Positions 11,801 through 18,778 of a stretch of 64,000 nucleotides of DNA are shown one piece after another (position 1 is the first letter of the stretch; every line of letters begins with the position of its first letter). A program made the translations under genes and the position numbers. This stretch comes from JAFECT01 sp036501825. Lineage in GTDB: Bacteria > Pseudomonadota > Alphaproteobacteria > Caulobacterales > Caulobacteraceae. Below the pieces are notes generated by a model. The model did no database searches and was not told where the DNA came from. It saw only the letters and a program-made list of their open reading frames with translations. Location: the NCBI GenBank assembly GCA_036501825.1, contig DASXZP010000005.1, positions 1 to 64,000 of the forward strand, read 5' to 3'.

Positions 11801-13060
11801 CGAGGTCACGCTGGTGCAGACCTCGGCGGGGGTGATGCCGATTTGTTTGCCGCAACCGAAGTACTTGTACTCGCCGACAGCGGCCACGCCGGTCGCGTTG
11901 CCGTCCTCCGAATAGGAAGAGACGTCGCCGTTGACGATCACCGTGCCGGTGTAGCCGGTGACCGACAGCGCCGTCGCGTCGCCGCCGTAGGCCTTGGCCG
12001 TGACGTTGCCGTTCTGGACGACGTTGACGTAGTAACCGTTGATGGCCAGCCCGGTTGCGCCGTCGTCCGTGCCGATCGCGGTGATGTCGCCCGTGTGGTA
12101 GCCGGAGACGTCGCCGTATCGGGAATCGAGACTGACGCCGACCGCATCGACGCCGGTGACGGAAATTGCGCCTGTGCCGGTCAGGGAGAGGTTTTCGTAG
12201 GTGTGCAACCGGACACCCACCGCATAGCCGCCCGTCGAGGTGACGGAGATGTCGCCCGTCTGATTGACGTAGGCGGAGTTCACGCGCTCGTAGTACATGC
12301 GGTTGCCGGTGACGCCATAGGCCGCGCCCGTGCCGGTCACCGTAATGGTCCCCGTGCTCACGACGGTGTTGCTGTTGGAACCGCCGAAGAAAATGCCGGC
12401 GCTGTTGTAGCCCGTGCCCGTGACCGTGATCGTGCCGGTGTTGTTGACGTAGGCGTCTTCCGAGTAACCAGCGGCGATGGCGTCGGCGTACCCGGCGCCG
12501 CTGCTCGTCATGTGAATGTTGCCGGTGTTGATGACCGACGCGGTGCCGTAATAGAGCTGGGTGTAGGCCTGCAGGCCGTTACCGGTGGCCGTGATGTCGG
12601 CGTGGTTGATAAGGGTGGCGTAGCCCTTGATGTCTTCGACGATGACGCCCCGGTCGATGGCGGTTATCGAAGAGTCCGCGGAGATCGTAACCAAGGTCGT
12701 CCCGTAATCGGCGCCCTGCGCCTGGATGCCCGCGTTCGTGGTGGTGCTCACCGTCGTGCCGGAAACGTTGAGCGTCAGATCGTTGCCGCCGTCGGTGATG
12801 GTGATGCCGGTGGGATAGGGGCTGCCGGCGCCCGTGCAGGTCACCGTGTCGACGCCGCCGACGATGGAGCTCGTACAGCCCGCCGGCAGGGCCGCGTGCG
12901 CCGTGCCGGGCGCGCTCGCGGCGAACACCGCGATCGAGCAGCCCAGGGCCGTGCCCAACAACAAAGCGCCGCGCGAGAGGTCCTTCGCGCGGTCGGGGGT
13001 CGGGGTGAATTCCTTGGAAACGTTGCTGTTGCGGGCGGCCAGCGACAAGCGAGTCGACAT
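5876..13060 (-). CDS. Giant autotransporter adhesin-like protein (2,394 aa)
   Basis: Type V secreted surface protein. The frame is open from 13363, but the ATG at 13060 is preferred because GAGGGGG sits nine bases upstream and the protein then starts with an extended signal peptide of about 56 residues (positively charged start, LLLGTALGCSIAVF core, cleavage near AHA). Residues about 350-1000 carry GGNVxA..GxATGV units. Residues about 1000-1780 carry 26-residue units with core VxTxGDYSxGI alternating with VKTxGYxSxGI. A conserved pre-barrel region follows. Residues about 2120-2394 form an autotransporter beta-barrel with alternating aromatic strands, starting WEMWAQAQ and ending GRLGVRWKW with a terminal aromatic residue. 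No protease motif was seen in the passenger. An adhesin or aggregation role is inferred from the architecture. The left neighbour is a paralogue, so this is a tandem duplication. Confidence 0.93.
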   Translation of the reverse strand: MSTRLSLAARNSNVSKEFTPTPDRAKDLSRGALLLGTALGCSIAVFAASAPGTAHAALPAGCTSSIVGGVDTVTCTGAGSPYPTGITITDGGNDLTLNVSGTTVSTTTNAGIQAQGADYGTTLVTISADSSITAIDRGVIVEDIKGYATLINHADITATGNGLQAYTQLYYGTASVINTGNIHMTSSGAGYADAIAAGYSEDAYVNNTGTITVTGTGYNSAGIFFGGSNSNTVVSTGTITVTGTGAAYGVTGNRMYYERVNSAYVNQTGDISVTSTGGYAVGVRLHTYENLSLTGTGAISVTGVDAVGVSLDSRYGDVSGYHTGDITAIGTDDGATGLAINGYYVNVVQNGNVTAKAYGGDATALSVTGYTGTVIVNGDVSSYSEDGNATGVAAVGEYKYFGCGKQIGITPAEVCTSVTSAIQPDVYSHFGPGLNTLIYGNVSAFAPFGSATGETLTTAAGEFGYVYVSGNVVAVGGTGATGVVVTSGGNAYVTVLGSVIAETYSGDAVGITATATGGYGVDVYVGGNVFASSYNGNATGISAVSTGFAYVHVNGDVTAESYFGSATGVSVYGDASIYVGGNVIASTVFGDAVGSILVSTNYADTTIEGSVYAHSVVGNATGVLSVALGDSDVDVGGDVIATTYDGNASGIVSVAVFGESVVSVGGNVVAESHYGYAEGVVSLGEYGASASVGGSVIAEGNIGATAVSVSSDDDSYSARATIGGNVIAETYTGNASGVLVYAEGDTYARVGGTVIAETGNGVAKGVYVYSEDAGSYNATAKVYGNVIAFGTTGAYGVEAKSYGSATVYVGGGVTVEALGGTAVGAAAVSDYRSEVTVEGNVVAVGEEAEGAIAEGREAYVTVGGNITVVATASSAIGAGAVSDYQSDITVDGNVVAISVGGSAYGVLAEAIDGNVSVSVFGGVEAQAFGGGDAIAVAGIAEDNISIGVDGNIVASGNFAAGVLAESFGGGSVFIDVGNVTVNQYAGTSSDGGAGIRSATTGTTHIYADYVTTTGDYTDGIKAGSLAYVGGNTYVDVYSVTTHGNFSGGVDVYGNGTVGITAQYVTTHGNYSNGITAVSNYGDTSVSAGQVVTYGEHSIGIYAEAGGAVNVVSTFVETFGNYSPGVYAKNLGTTAGDTVTVTSGTAITHGAYSPGIYAYGYNNVTVNSTYVKTTGYESPGIFAYSYNGPLRVISNTVHTYYESSDGIIAESYNGSVYVDSNVVTTDGYFSTGIYAASTFGDVTVLSNLVHTYYNSSTGISAYTPFGDVTIDSGTVITEGNYSPGIVGGSFYGDVSIVSGYVKTEGYSSPGIEGSSFFGDVTINSGTVKTYGDYSPGIVGESVYGDVDITSEYVKTEGYRSYGIIGVSYYGDVSISSNTVKTYGDFAPGIVGESLGGNVDIGSDYVRTAGYDSIGIFAYSRYGNVSVTSGTVITEGDYSTGIRAFSYDGTASVNSNYVKTYGYRAEGIYAYGYNGVSVTSGGVKTYGDYSDGIHAISPNGAVSVSSQYVKTTGVGSVGIYAYGWYGVSVNSGAVKTYNDFAPGIVAISPYGESYVRSNYVKTYGFKSYGIEAYGYYGATVNNTGQVRTFGDYATGIDAYARYGNTNVTSDLVVTHGYDAIGIKAYANHGDVNVNSGEVVTYGDNSRGISAVSSYGNVSVTSEEVFTYGNTSNGITAVTDYGGNVFVESDFVYTYGVESQGIRAHAHNFGGNVTVYSDEVITEGYYAPGIAALADYGTVLVSSGEVITHGEFSTGIQAEGYFGTTVYSGSVFTTGNFADAIYARSIFGDTLVKAYGTTQTTGYDSHGIVAVSEFGDTAVYNYGTVNAKHGEGIAAIALNGYAAVYNLGHVYGGYVGVDIESEDGSYLYNHGSIKGGGGYAIFGEGAPVFIENKGSIYGFATLLSSNNTLDNRGRWFAYGNSYFGYGNDVVDNHGIVSVAPFSATPTTVVWSGVTVFNNSNLVDLRNGHTGDVFDLVGNGGVATVWNGLAGSTLGVDASLSSALTSDRMNVGAVSGTTQVVVHDVSPGSPGSLNFVGTTVAHGTSGSASNFTMNTIHKGFIDYELMFFSGPVNWNIVALPGQPAFEMLKAPEMAQDFWRRSGDAWSAREQEVRDSMWGSAPPTRGEGWEMWAQAQVGGEQLNRTETFNVHGLSFSPNLSTDSDWRGFQMGGDNWTSKNWLFGFTGGFLEQNSIFHTDKNSFDMTGWNVGAYAGFTSGSFFANGLVKGDWYDLKANMHTVPALETFSGDTWGAKGEMGFRLGTTHLYLEPLADLAWTTTHLDNANFPTQMTSFTFGNAESFRGSIGARVGGQWGQILPYVGLYAAQEFDGNNKMTMITSGGCPGACMSIEDTKPGAYGRADFGFTTTSWNGLEGFLKGEAEFGSHTEGFTGRLGVRWKW

Positions 13061-13540
13061 CACAGATATCCCCCTCAAGAACCCAGTATCGCGCGGACGC
13101 GCGACGGGAACGCAGGCTCTCGCCCACGTTTGCAGGCCTTTCGTGTGCCTTACGGCTTTACCATTAGCAACTAAAACACCCGTTTTTCTTGGTGGCTTTG
13201 CCAGAGGCATCAGTCGTTCATTTACGCTCGCCCAAGCGACTCTTTGAGTCTTCAGGGCTTTGCAGATCGAATACCTGAAAGGACTCCTGGTTCGGGAATC
13301 TTGATCGACGAGATGCGCGCGACAAGCGTTGCACTGGCGCCGCACCGGCGCCTCGCGCGTCAAGGGCGAAGCACGCAGCGCGCACCTGCCAGAGTCGTAA
13401 GCTTGACCGTTACGCCTCCCCCGCGGTCGCGCCGGCCGCTTGCGCTTCGGTCGCGAAATCCGTAAAGGACCGCCTCCTCGCCGCGGCCGCTTGGGCCGCG
13501 CACGTGGATTCGCCGCGGGCTCCGGCCCCTACGACGGCGC
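13061..13540. promoter_or_regulatory. Upstream region of the autotransporter gene, no gene seen
   Basis: About 480 bases between the autotransporter start and the tRNA. It holds the ribosome-binding site near 13070-13076 and a perfect short dyad GACTC-TTT-GAGTC at 13238-13250. A frame in-phase with the autotransporter extends to 13363 but lacks a ribosome-binding site at its start and would displace the signal peptide, so it is treated as leader. The stretch 13440-13540 is very GC-rich and probably carries the tRNA promoter. Confidence 0.4.
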
Positions 13541-13616
<76 letters not shown>

Positions 13617-13628
13617 TCGTCCTGCCGG

Positions 13629-15263
13629 TCAGGCGCGGCTCTTCGCGCGGCCGGGCTTTTCTACGGAACAGACGAAACTCTTCGCGTCGTTCTTATCCCC
13701 TGACCCGCGGTACCAGGCCTTCTGTGGATAGGCGCAGACGGGCCGGCGGTAGGCTACCCCCTTCGACGGGTCGTTGCCGACGTATTGCGTTGAGATGACC
13801 TCCGACGGCGCCTGACCATCCTCGACCCAACGGCTCAGCGCGATAAACAGGTCGTCGCGCGCGGTGTTCGATAAGGGCTTTGGGCTGCCGCCGGCGGAGT
13901 TGAACGCGGAGGGGCCCGGCCCCGCGCCGCAATGCTCCATCCCCGGGGCCAGGAACAGACGGGCGAACTGGCGGGTCTTCCCCGCCCCGCCGGCCTCGCG
14001 CGACACCTTCTTATAGAGGTCCACCGTCTGCATCGGTGCGACCAGGGTGTCGGCCCAGCCCTGGTAGATAATGAGTTTACCGCCACGGGCCGCGAACCGG
14101 CTCATGTCGCCGCGCGTTGCGCCGTTCAGGTCGGGCCCCAGCGCCGCGTCGACCTTGGGCATGTCGCGGGCGAAGTCGAACTTCGCCCAGTCCCAGTCCT
14201 TGCCGAACACCCATTTGAACAGGCCGTCGAAGGCCGGCTCGTTGTTGGGCGGCGACTGCAGGAAGTTCCAGCCGAAGAGGCCGGGCGCCTCGCTGCCCCG
14301 CATCCAGCCGTAATAGGTCGGCCGGCCGGCCGCGTTCAGCGGCCCGGAGTAGTAGGCCTTCACCGTCTCGACCTCGCCGGTGGTCAGGCAGGCGTCCGAC
14401 GCCGCGCCATGACACAAGAGGCTCGCCGGCTCGAAGCCGCAGGCCAGCGGATCCCCGAGGAAGGGGTCGGCCGCGAGTCCCGCACCGCGGCCGCCGCAGT
14501 CCTTCAGCACCGCCTTGCTCAGGAGACTGAGCTTCGCGTCACTGAGCTTGCGCCCCGCCTGGCCGTTGGCCGCCTGCCAGTCCCACACCGCCAGCGCATG
14601 GCCCCAGGTGCGGTTGACCACCGGCGCGCCGATCAGCACGCCGTCGTAGTCGTCCGGATAGTACTGCGCCTCGATCAGCCCCTGCTGACCGCCGGTGGAG
14701 CAGCCGGTGTAATAAGAGCGCCGCGGCTCGGCGCCGTAGAAGGCCTTGGCGATGGCCTTGCCGGTCACCGTCATCACGTGGGTCGAGCGGAAGCCCCAGT
14801 CCTTCCACGCCTGCGGACGGCCGATCAGCGGATCGCCGTAGAGCGGCGTCGCCGGCGCGGTGCCCATGTCCGTGGTCGCCGTCGCATACCCGCGGCGCAA
14901 CCCGCCCACCATGCCCGGATAGCCGACCGCCAGCAGACCGGCGAAGCCGCCGTTGCCGTTGCCGTGGAACACGCCGGCCCAGTGGTCGAGCGGCAGCCAG
15001 ATCTCGACCTTGATGTCGGAGCCCGGCGCGCTCTTCACCTCGGCCGTAACGCGGCAGAAGGCCGGCAGGTCGGTCTGCTTGACCTTGTCGGGGGTGATGA
15101 ACTCACCCGCGGCGACGCTCACGGCGCTCTTGATGACGGTGTCGGGCAGCTTCAGCTGCTCGATGTCCTCGCACCGTCCGGCCGCCAGCGCGGGCGCCGA
15201 GGCCATCAGGGCGCCGCCGCACGCCGCCGAGGCCAGAAGAAAACGCATCCGCCGGTTGGCCAT
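13629..15263 (-). CDS. Tannase/feruloyl esterase family secreted hydrolase
   Basis: Alpha/beta hydrolase of the fungal-tannase-like family that cleaves ester bonds of gallate or hydroxycinnamate-type substrates; the true substrate cannot be told. The nucleophile loop GCSTGGQQG (Ser about residue 189) is followed by the family-typical IEAQYYPDDYDGVLIGAPV. The likely catalytic Asp is in QGWADTLV (about residue 405) and the His in PGMEHCG (about 443). An N-terminal signal peptide ends near ALAA, so the protein is exported to the periplasm or beyond. The start at 15263 has GAGGG seven bases upstream; a longer frame to 15326 has no such support. Length (544 aa) is normal for the family. Its 3' end lies 12 bases from the tRNA on the other strand. 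Confidence 0.9.
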   Translation of the reverse strand: MANRRMRFLLASAACGGALMASAPALAAGRCEDIEQLKLPDTVIKSAVSVAAGEFITPDKVKQTDLPAFCRVTAEVKSAPGSDIKVEIWLPLDHWAGVFHGNGNGGFAGLLAVGYPGMVGGLRRGYATATTDMGTAPATPLYGDPLIGRPQAWKDWGFRSTHVMTVTGKAIAKAFYGAEPRRSYYTGCSTGGQQGLIEAQYYPDDYDGVLIGAPVVNRTWGHALAVWDWQAANGQAGRKLSDAKLSLLSKAVLKDCGGRGAGLAADPFLGDPLACGFEPASLLCHGAASDACLTTGEVETVKAYYSGPLNAAGRPTYYGWMRGSEAPGLFGWNFLQSPPNNEPAFDGLFKWVFGKDWDWAKFDFARDMPKVDAALGPDLNGATRGDMSRFAARGGKLIIYQGWADTLVAPMQTVDLYKKVSREAGGAGKTRQFARLFLAPGMEHCGAGPGPSAFNSAGGSPKPLSNTARDDLFIALSRWVEDGQAPSEVISTQYVGNDPSKGVAYRRPVCAYPQKAWYRGSGDKNDAKSFVCSVEKPGRAKSRA

Positions 15264-15342
15264 CCCCAGTCCCTCACTCGCCGCATAGTGAAAGAACGAG
15301 CTTAAACCGGCGACACCTGGGTTCAATCCCCCGAATGTCCGA

Positions 15343-16041
15343 TCACGCCTGCGCGAAGGCGTAATACTGAGCGCCGACCGGAACCGGCGCCAGCCAGGGT
15401 TCCATCGGCCGCAGAGCCGCGAGCGCGTGTGGGAAAAACCCGGTGTACCGCACGTCGGCCTCGGCGAAGCCGGCCGCGCGCAGACGCGCCCTCAGCACCG
15501 GCCCCGGGATCAGGACCGCGTTCTCGTCGAAGGGACAGGTCGCCACGATGTAGCGGGTCACCGGATTGACCGGATTGTGCTCGAACACCATCAAGACGCC
15601 GCCCGGCCGCAACAGCTTGCGCAGGCGCCCAAACAGCTCGACGTGCTGGTCCGCGTCGATGTGGTGAAACACGCAGGCGGTAAAGACCAGGTCGAAACCG
15701 CCGGCCTCGAGCGGCAGGTCGCCGCGGCCCGAATAGAGCACGCGCGCGCCGAGCTCCGGGTAACGCTGGCGCGAGATTTCCAGGCTGCGCTCGGACACGT
15801 CGATCGCGGTCAGTGTCGCGCTCGGAAAGGCTTGCGCCAGGTGCGGCAGCGAGGCGCCGACGCCGGACCCGAAATCCAGAATCGCACGCGGTTCGGGCCG
15901 CTTTTCGCGGCTCCAGCGGCGGCGCAGCTCGTCGATCTTGTAGCGCGCGAAATAGTCGGGCCTCTCTCCGCTGATTTTCAGGTTGTCGGTGTGGATCGCC
16001 AGGTATTCGTCGGCGAACTTGTCGAACTCAGCGGCTTCCAC
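15343..16041 (-). CDS. Class I SAM-dependent methyltransferase
   Basis: Transfers a methyl group from S-adenosylmethionine; the acceptor is unknown, but the context suggests a lipid-linked sugar. Motif I is LDFGSGVGASLPHLA (about residues 52-66), followed by an acidic strand end (LTAIDVSE) and a later DLVFTACVFHHI that is typical of Methyltransf_11/25 proteins. The GTG start at 16041 is chosen because GGAG lies seven bases upstream and it overlaps the preceding glycosyltransferase stop by 14 bases, a sign of translational coupling. The longer in-frame ATG at 16104 would overlap far more and has no ribosome-binding site. Confidence 0.85.
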   Translation of the reverse strand: MEAAEFDKFADEYLAIHTDNLKISGERPDYFARYKIDELRRRWSREKRPEPRAILDFGSGVGASLPHLAQAFPSATLTAIDVSERSLEISRQRYPELGARVLYSGRGDLPLEAGGFDLVFTACVFHHIDADQHVELFGRLRKLLRPGGVLMVFEHNPVNPVTRYIVATCPFDENAVLIPGPVLRARLRAAGFAEADVRYTGFFPHALAALRPMEPWLAPVPVGAQYYAFAQA

Positions 16042-17020
16042 CGATCGCCTCCAATTGAGGCTTGTCCTTAAGCCGGTCGCGTCCGCCGCCGATCTCCTCG
16101 TCAACGAGGTAGAGCGGCCGACCCTTCACCTGCATGAAAATGCGGCCGAGATAGGCGCCCATGACGCCGAGGCAGGCGAACTGAACGGTGGCGAAGAAGA
16201 TCATGATCAACGCAAGACTGGTCCAGCCTGGCGCCGCGCGTCCCACCAGGAACCCCGCAACCACATAGATCGCGAGGCCTACGCCCGATAATGCGCCGAT
16301 CCCCGCCATGAAACCTGCAAGTCGCAACGGCCAGGTGGAAAAGCTCGTCACCCCCGCTATCGCCAGTCGCACCATCCGGCCGAGCGTATAGTTGGTCTTG
16401 CCTGCGAACCTCGCGTCGCGATCGTAGCTCACTTCCGCCTGAACACCGCCGAGCCAGGCCACCATGCCGCGCAGGAAACGGTCCTGTTCGGGCATCTCGT
16501 TCAGGCGATCGACAATCCGGCGTGAGAGCAGACGAAAGTCGCCCGTGTTCTCGGGAATATCCACGTCCGACAGCAGGCGCAGGAGCCGATAGAACAGGCG
16601 TGCGGTGATCAGCTTGAACACGCTCTCCGACGCCCGGCGGCGACGGCGCGCGAAAACGACGTCAGCCCCATCGTCCATCCGCGCCATCAGCGCGCCGAGC
16701 AACTCCGGGGGGTCCTGCAGGTCGGCGTCGATGATCATCACCCGCGCGCCGGCCGCTCGCGCGAGTCCCGCGGTCACCGCCAACTGGTGGCCGTGGTTGC
16801 GCGACAGATTAAGGCCCACGATCCGCGGATTGCCCGACGCGAGCGCCCGGATGCAGGCCCAGGTGCTGTCGCGCGACCCGTCGTTGACCAGGATCAGCTC
16901 GTAGTCGTCCCCGACCACGGCCTCACAGGCCGCCGCCGTCCGCCGGACAAACTCCGGCAGAGACCCCTCCTCGTTGTAGCAAGGGGCGACCACCGACAGC
17001 GCTGGCTCTGCTCCGCTCAT
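16028..17020 (-). CDS. GT2 family polyprenyl-phosphate glycosyltransferase (DPM1/GtrB-like)
   Basis: Probably moves a sugar from a nucleotide donor to undecaprenyl phosphate on the cytoplasmic face. The GT-A fold is clear: VVAPCYNEEGSL at the N-terminus, LVNDGSRDST, a DxD-type metal site in IDADLQDPPE (about residue 98), then NTGDFRLLSRR and the FAGKTNY segment characteristic of this clade. Two transmembrane helices follow at about residues 230-295, as in GtrB/ArnC-like enzymes. The ATG at 17020 is preferred over 17077 because a purine-rich GGGGA precedes it. It is coupled to the methyltransferase downstream and divergent from the three membrane GT-C-like genes, which could use its lipid-linked product. 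Confidence 0.9.
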   Translation of the reverse strand: MSGAEPALSVVAPCYNEEGSLPEFVRRTAAACEAVVGDDYELILVNDGSRDSTWACIRALASGNPRIVGLNLSRNHGHQLAVTAGLARAAGARVMIIDADLQDPPELLGALMARMDDGADVVFARRRRRASESVFKLITARLFYRLLRLLSDVDIPENTGDFRLLSRRIVDRLNEMPEQDRFLRGMVAWLGGVQAEVSYDRDARFAGKTNYTLGRMVRLAIAGVTSFSTWPLRLAGFMAGIGALSGVGLAIYVVAGFLVGRAAPGWTSLALIMIFFATVQFACLGVMGAYLGRIFMQVKGRPLYLVDEEIGGGRDRLKDKPQLEAIGGSR

Positions 17021-17352
17021 TCCGTCCCCTGTCCGCCTCAGGCGCCCCCGCCGATTGCGACCGCGAGCATAGTTCATGCCAACGCCTCGAGCGCGACGCC
17101 GATTGTCGCCCTCCTATCCCGGCCAGCCACCGTATTCCTCCGTATTTTACGGTGTGAACCTCGATGCTTACCGAAAACGTTGGAACAATCAGAGAACAAT
17201 CAATGGCGATCAAGGAGGGCACGAAGTTCGCAGGCGAAGCGACCGCCGAGTCGCGCTTTGGGCTGGTGAGCCATCATCTATCGACCTAGCAACGGAGGTC
17301 GAGCGCCTGTTACCCTCCGGCAAAATTGGATTGGCGCAAACAGCACATTTTT
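17021..17352. promoter_or_regulatory. Divergent promoter region of the glycosylation locus with a CCGTA-N3-TACGG dyad
   Basis: About 330 bases between divergent transcription units. CCGTATTTTACGGTG at 17140-17154 contains a perfect dyad CCGTA-TTT-TACGG. Another copy of CACCGTA lies at 17128-17134. A 14/15 match to the 15-mer occurs upstream of cpaB at 35141-35155. No small gene is convincing; overlapping plus-strand frames are shadows of the downstream gene. Confidence 0.5.
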
Positions 17353-18765
17353 ATGACGGCAAACCTGTTAAACGCCTCTCAAGGACTCATCTCGTTGGTC
17401 CGGGATCGACTGGCGACACGCCATGCTGCGATCGTCGCGGGGATCTTCATCGTTGGGACGGTCGCACGGCTTTCCGTCTGGACCTACACGACGTTGGACA
17501 CCCCCGCATACCTCCTGCCCTGGTATGCCTACGCAAAGGAGCACGGCTGGTCGTCTCTGGGCGTCGCCTTCACAAACTATGCGCCACTCTATACCTATTT
17601 TTTGGTCTTCGTCGCGCAGTTCGACGGTTTGCTACCGCCGCTGCTTCTGATCAAGACGATCAGCTTCGTTTTCGAGTTCGCTACGGCCCTGCTCGCGTAC
17701 CGGTTTGTCCGTCGCGTCACCGAGCGTTCCGACCGCGCGCTTTGGGCGTTCGGCTTGACGTGGCTGGCGCCGGCGGTTCTATACAATGGCGCCATGTGGG
17801 GTCAGGCCGACGCGCTTTGGTCTTTCTTCTGCCTGCTGTCCGTCTACCTGTTCGTTATCGGACGAAGCGGCGTCCTCGCTTTCTCGCTGGCGTTCGCTGC
17901 GAAAGCCCAGGGCGTATTCGTCGGCCCCTTCGCGCTCGGCGCCATCCTGCGCCGTCGCGAATCGCTTCTGTCGTTCGTCCTGGTTCCATTGACGTACGTC
18001 GCGCTTGCGTTTCCGGTCTTGATTGCGGGACGGTCCCTGCGCAGCGTCATGCTGGTCTATGCCGACCAGGCGGGCACCTTCCGCGAGCTGTCTAAGAACG
18101 CTGCGAACTTTTGGGCTCTCGTTCCGTTCGTCCCCTATCTTGCAGGGGTTGCGGCCGGCCTTATCGCCGCCGCCGCCGCCGGAATCCTCCTCGCGATCTG
18201 GATGGAACGGTCGAAACGCGCCGATATCGGATTCCTCCTGGTCGCCGCATGCGTCTCTTTGCTCATGACACCCTACCTTCTGCCAAAGATGCACGAGCGC
18301 TATTTCTACGCCTTCGAGATCACCGCACTCGTCTTGGCGTGTTGCAATCCGCGCTATTGGCTTGTGGCCTTTGTTGCTCAGTTGAACGCCGTATTTTCGT
18401 ACATCGCGTACGATCACAATGTCACAACCGCAATTCCCTTCGCGGCCGCCCAGAACGGCTTACTTCTGGCCTTTCTGGTCCAGGATCTCCGTGCGCGGGC
18501 GCAGGCCGAATTTATAAGCCTACGAAGCGGCGCGACCTACGTCGTGCTCGCGTTTTCCGGGCTTGCGGCGCTCTGGCTGTCGGCGGAACGCGCCGGTGAA
18601 GCTTGGGCTGAGGTCCTGGCGCTCGGCGTACTCACCGGACTCGTTGGCCTGCTAGGGCTGATCTTGCTGCGTATGGCCACGAGCCGCCCGGCCTGGATCA
18701 ACGTCGTCGCCCAGGTCCAAGAGTCTGTTAACCGACGCAGATCCAAGAAGCACCCTAGCAATTAG
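17353..18765 (+). CDS. Polytopic GT-C-type glycosyltransferase (mannosyltransferase-like)
   Basis: Integral membrane protein of about 470 residues with roughly ten hydrophobic segments. The first loop contains LDTPAYLLPWYAYAKEHGW and TNYAPLYTY. A later loop contains YNGAMWGQADALW, a signature-like stretch of Alg9/PIG-M/GT87-type enzymes that use polyprenyl-phosphate sugars and act on the periplasmic face. The acceptor is unknown. A TTG at 17326 would add nine residues; the ATG at 17353 is used here, but neither has a good ribosome-binding site, so the start is uncertain. It is the first of three co-directional membrane genes, with 13 and 9 bases between them. Confidence 0.8.
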   Translation: MTANLLNASQGLISLVRDRLATRHAAIVAGIFIVGTVARLSVWTYTTLDTPAYLLPWYAYAKEHGWSSLGVAFTNYAPLYTYFLVFVAQFDGLLPPLLLIKTISFVFEFATALLAYRFVRRVTERSDRALWAFGLTWLAPAVLYNGAMWGQADALWSFFCLLSVYLFVIGRSGVLAFSLAFAAKAQGVFVGPFALGAILRRRESLLSFVLVPLTYVALAFPVLIAGRSLRSVMLVYADQAGTFRELSKNAANFWALVPFVPYLAGVAAGLIAAAAAGILLAIWMERSKRADIGFLLVAACVSLLMTPYLLPKMHERYFYAFEITALVLACCNPRYWLVAFVAQLNAVFSYIAYDHNVTTAIPFAAAQNGLLLAFLVQDLRARAQAEFISLRSGATYVVLAFSGLAALWLSAERAGEAWAEVLALGVLTGLVGLLGLILLRMATSRPAWINVVAQVQESVNRRRSKKHPSN

Positions 18766-18778
18766 CGCGTAGCCTGGC

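Noticed and set aside
7700..12000. Regular DNA repeats as a CRISPR array or satellite
   Set aside because: The repeats are in-frame coding units with degenerate third positions and no constant repeat with unique spacers. No cas genes are present.
11774..13174. 466-codon plus-strand frame opposite the autotransporter N-terminus
   Set aside because: Overlaps the signal peptide and passenger of the real gene and has mirror composition without any domain.
13932..15305. 457-codon plus-strand frame opposite the tannase-like gene
   Set aside because: The minus strand shows GCSTGGQQG and the full family pattern; this frame is Arg/Ala/Val-rich noise.
17076..18095. 339-codon plus-strand frame over the first GT-C gene
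   Set aside because: It reads the same DNA out of frame, while the true frame has about ten membrane helices and a recognised loop motif.
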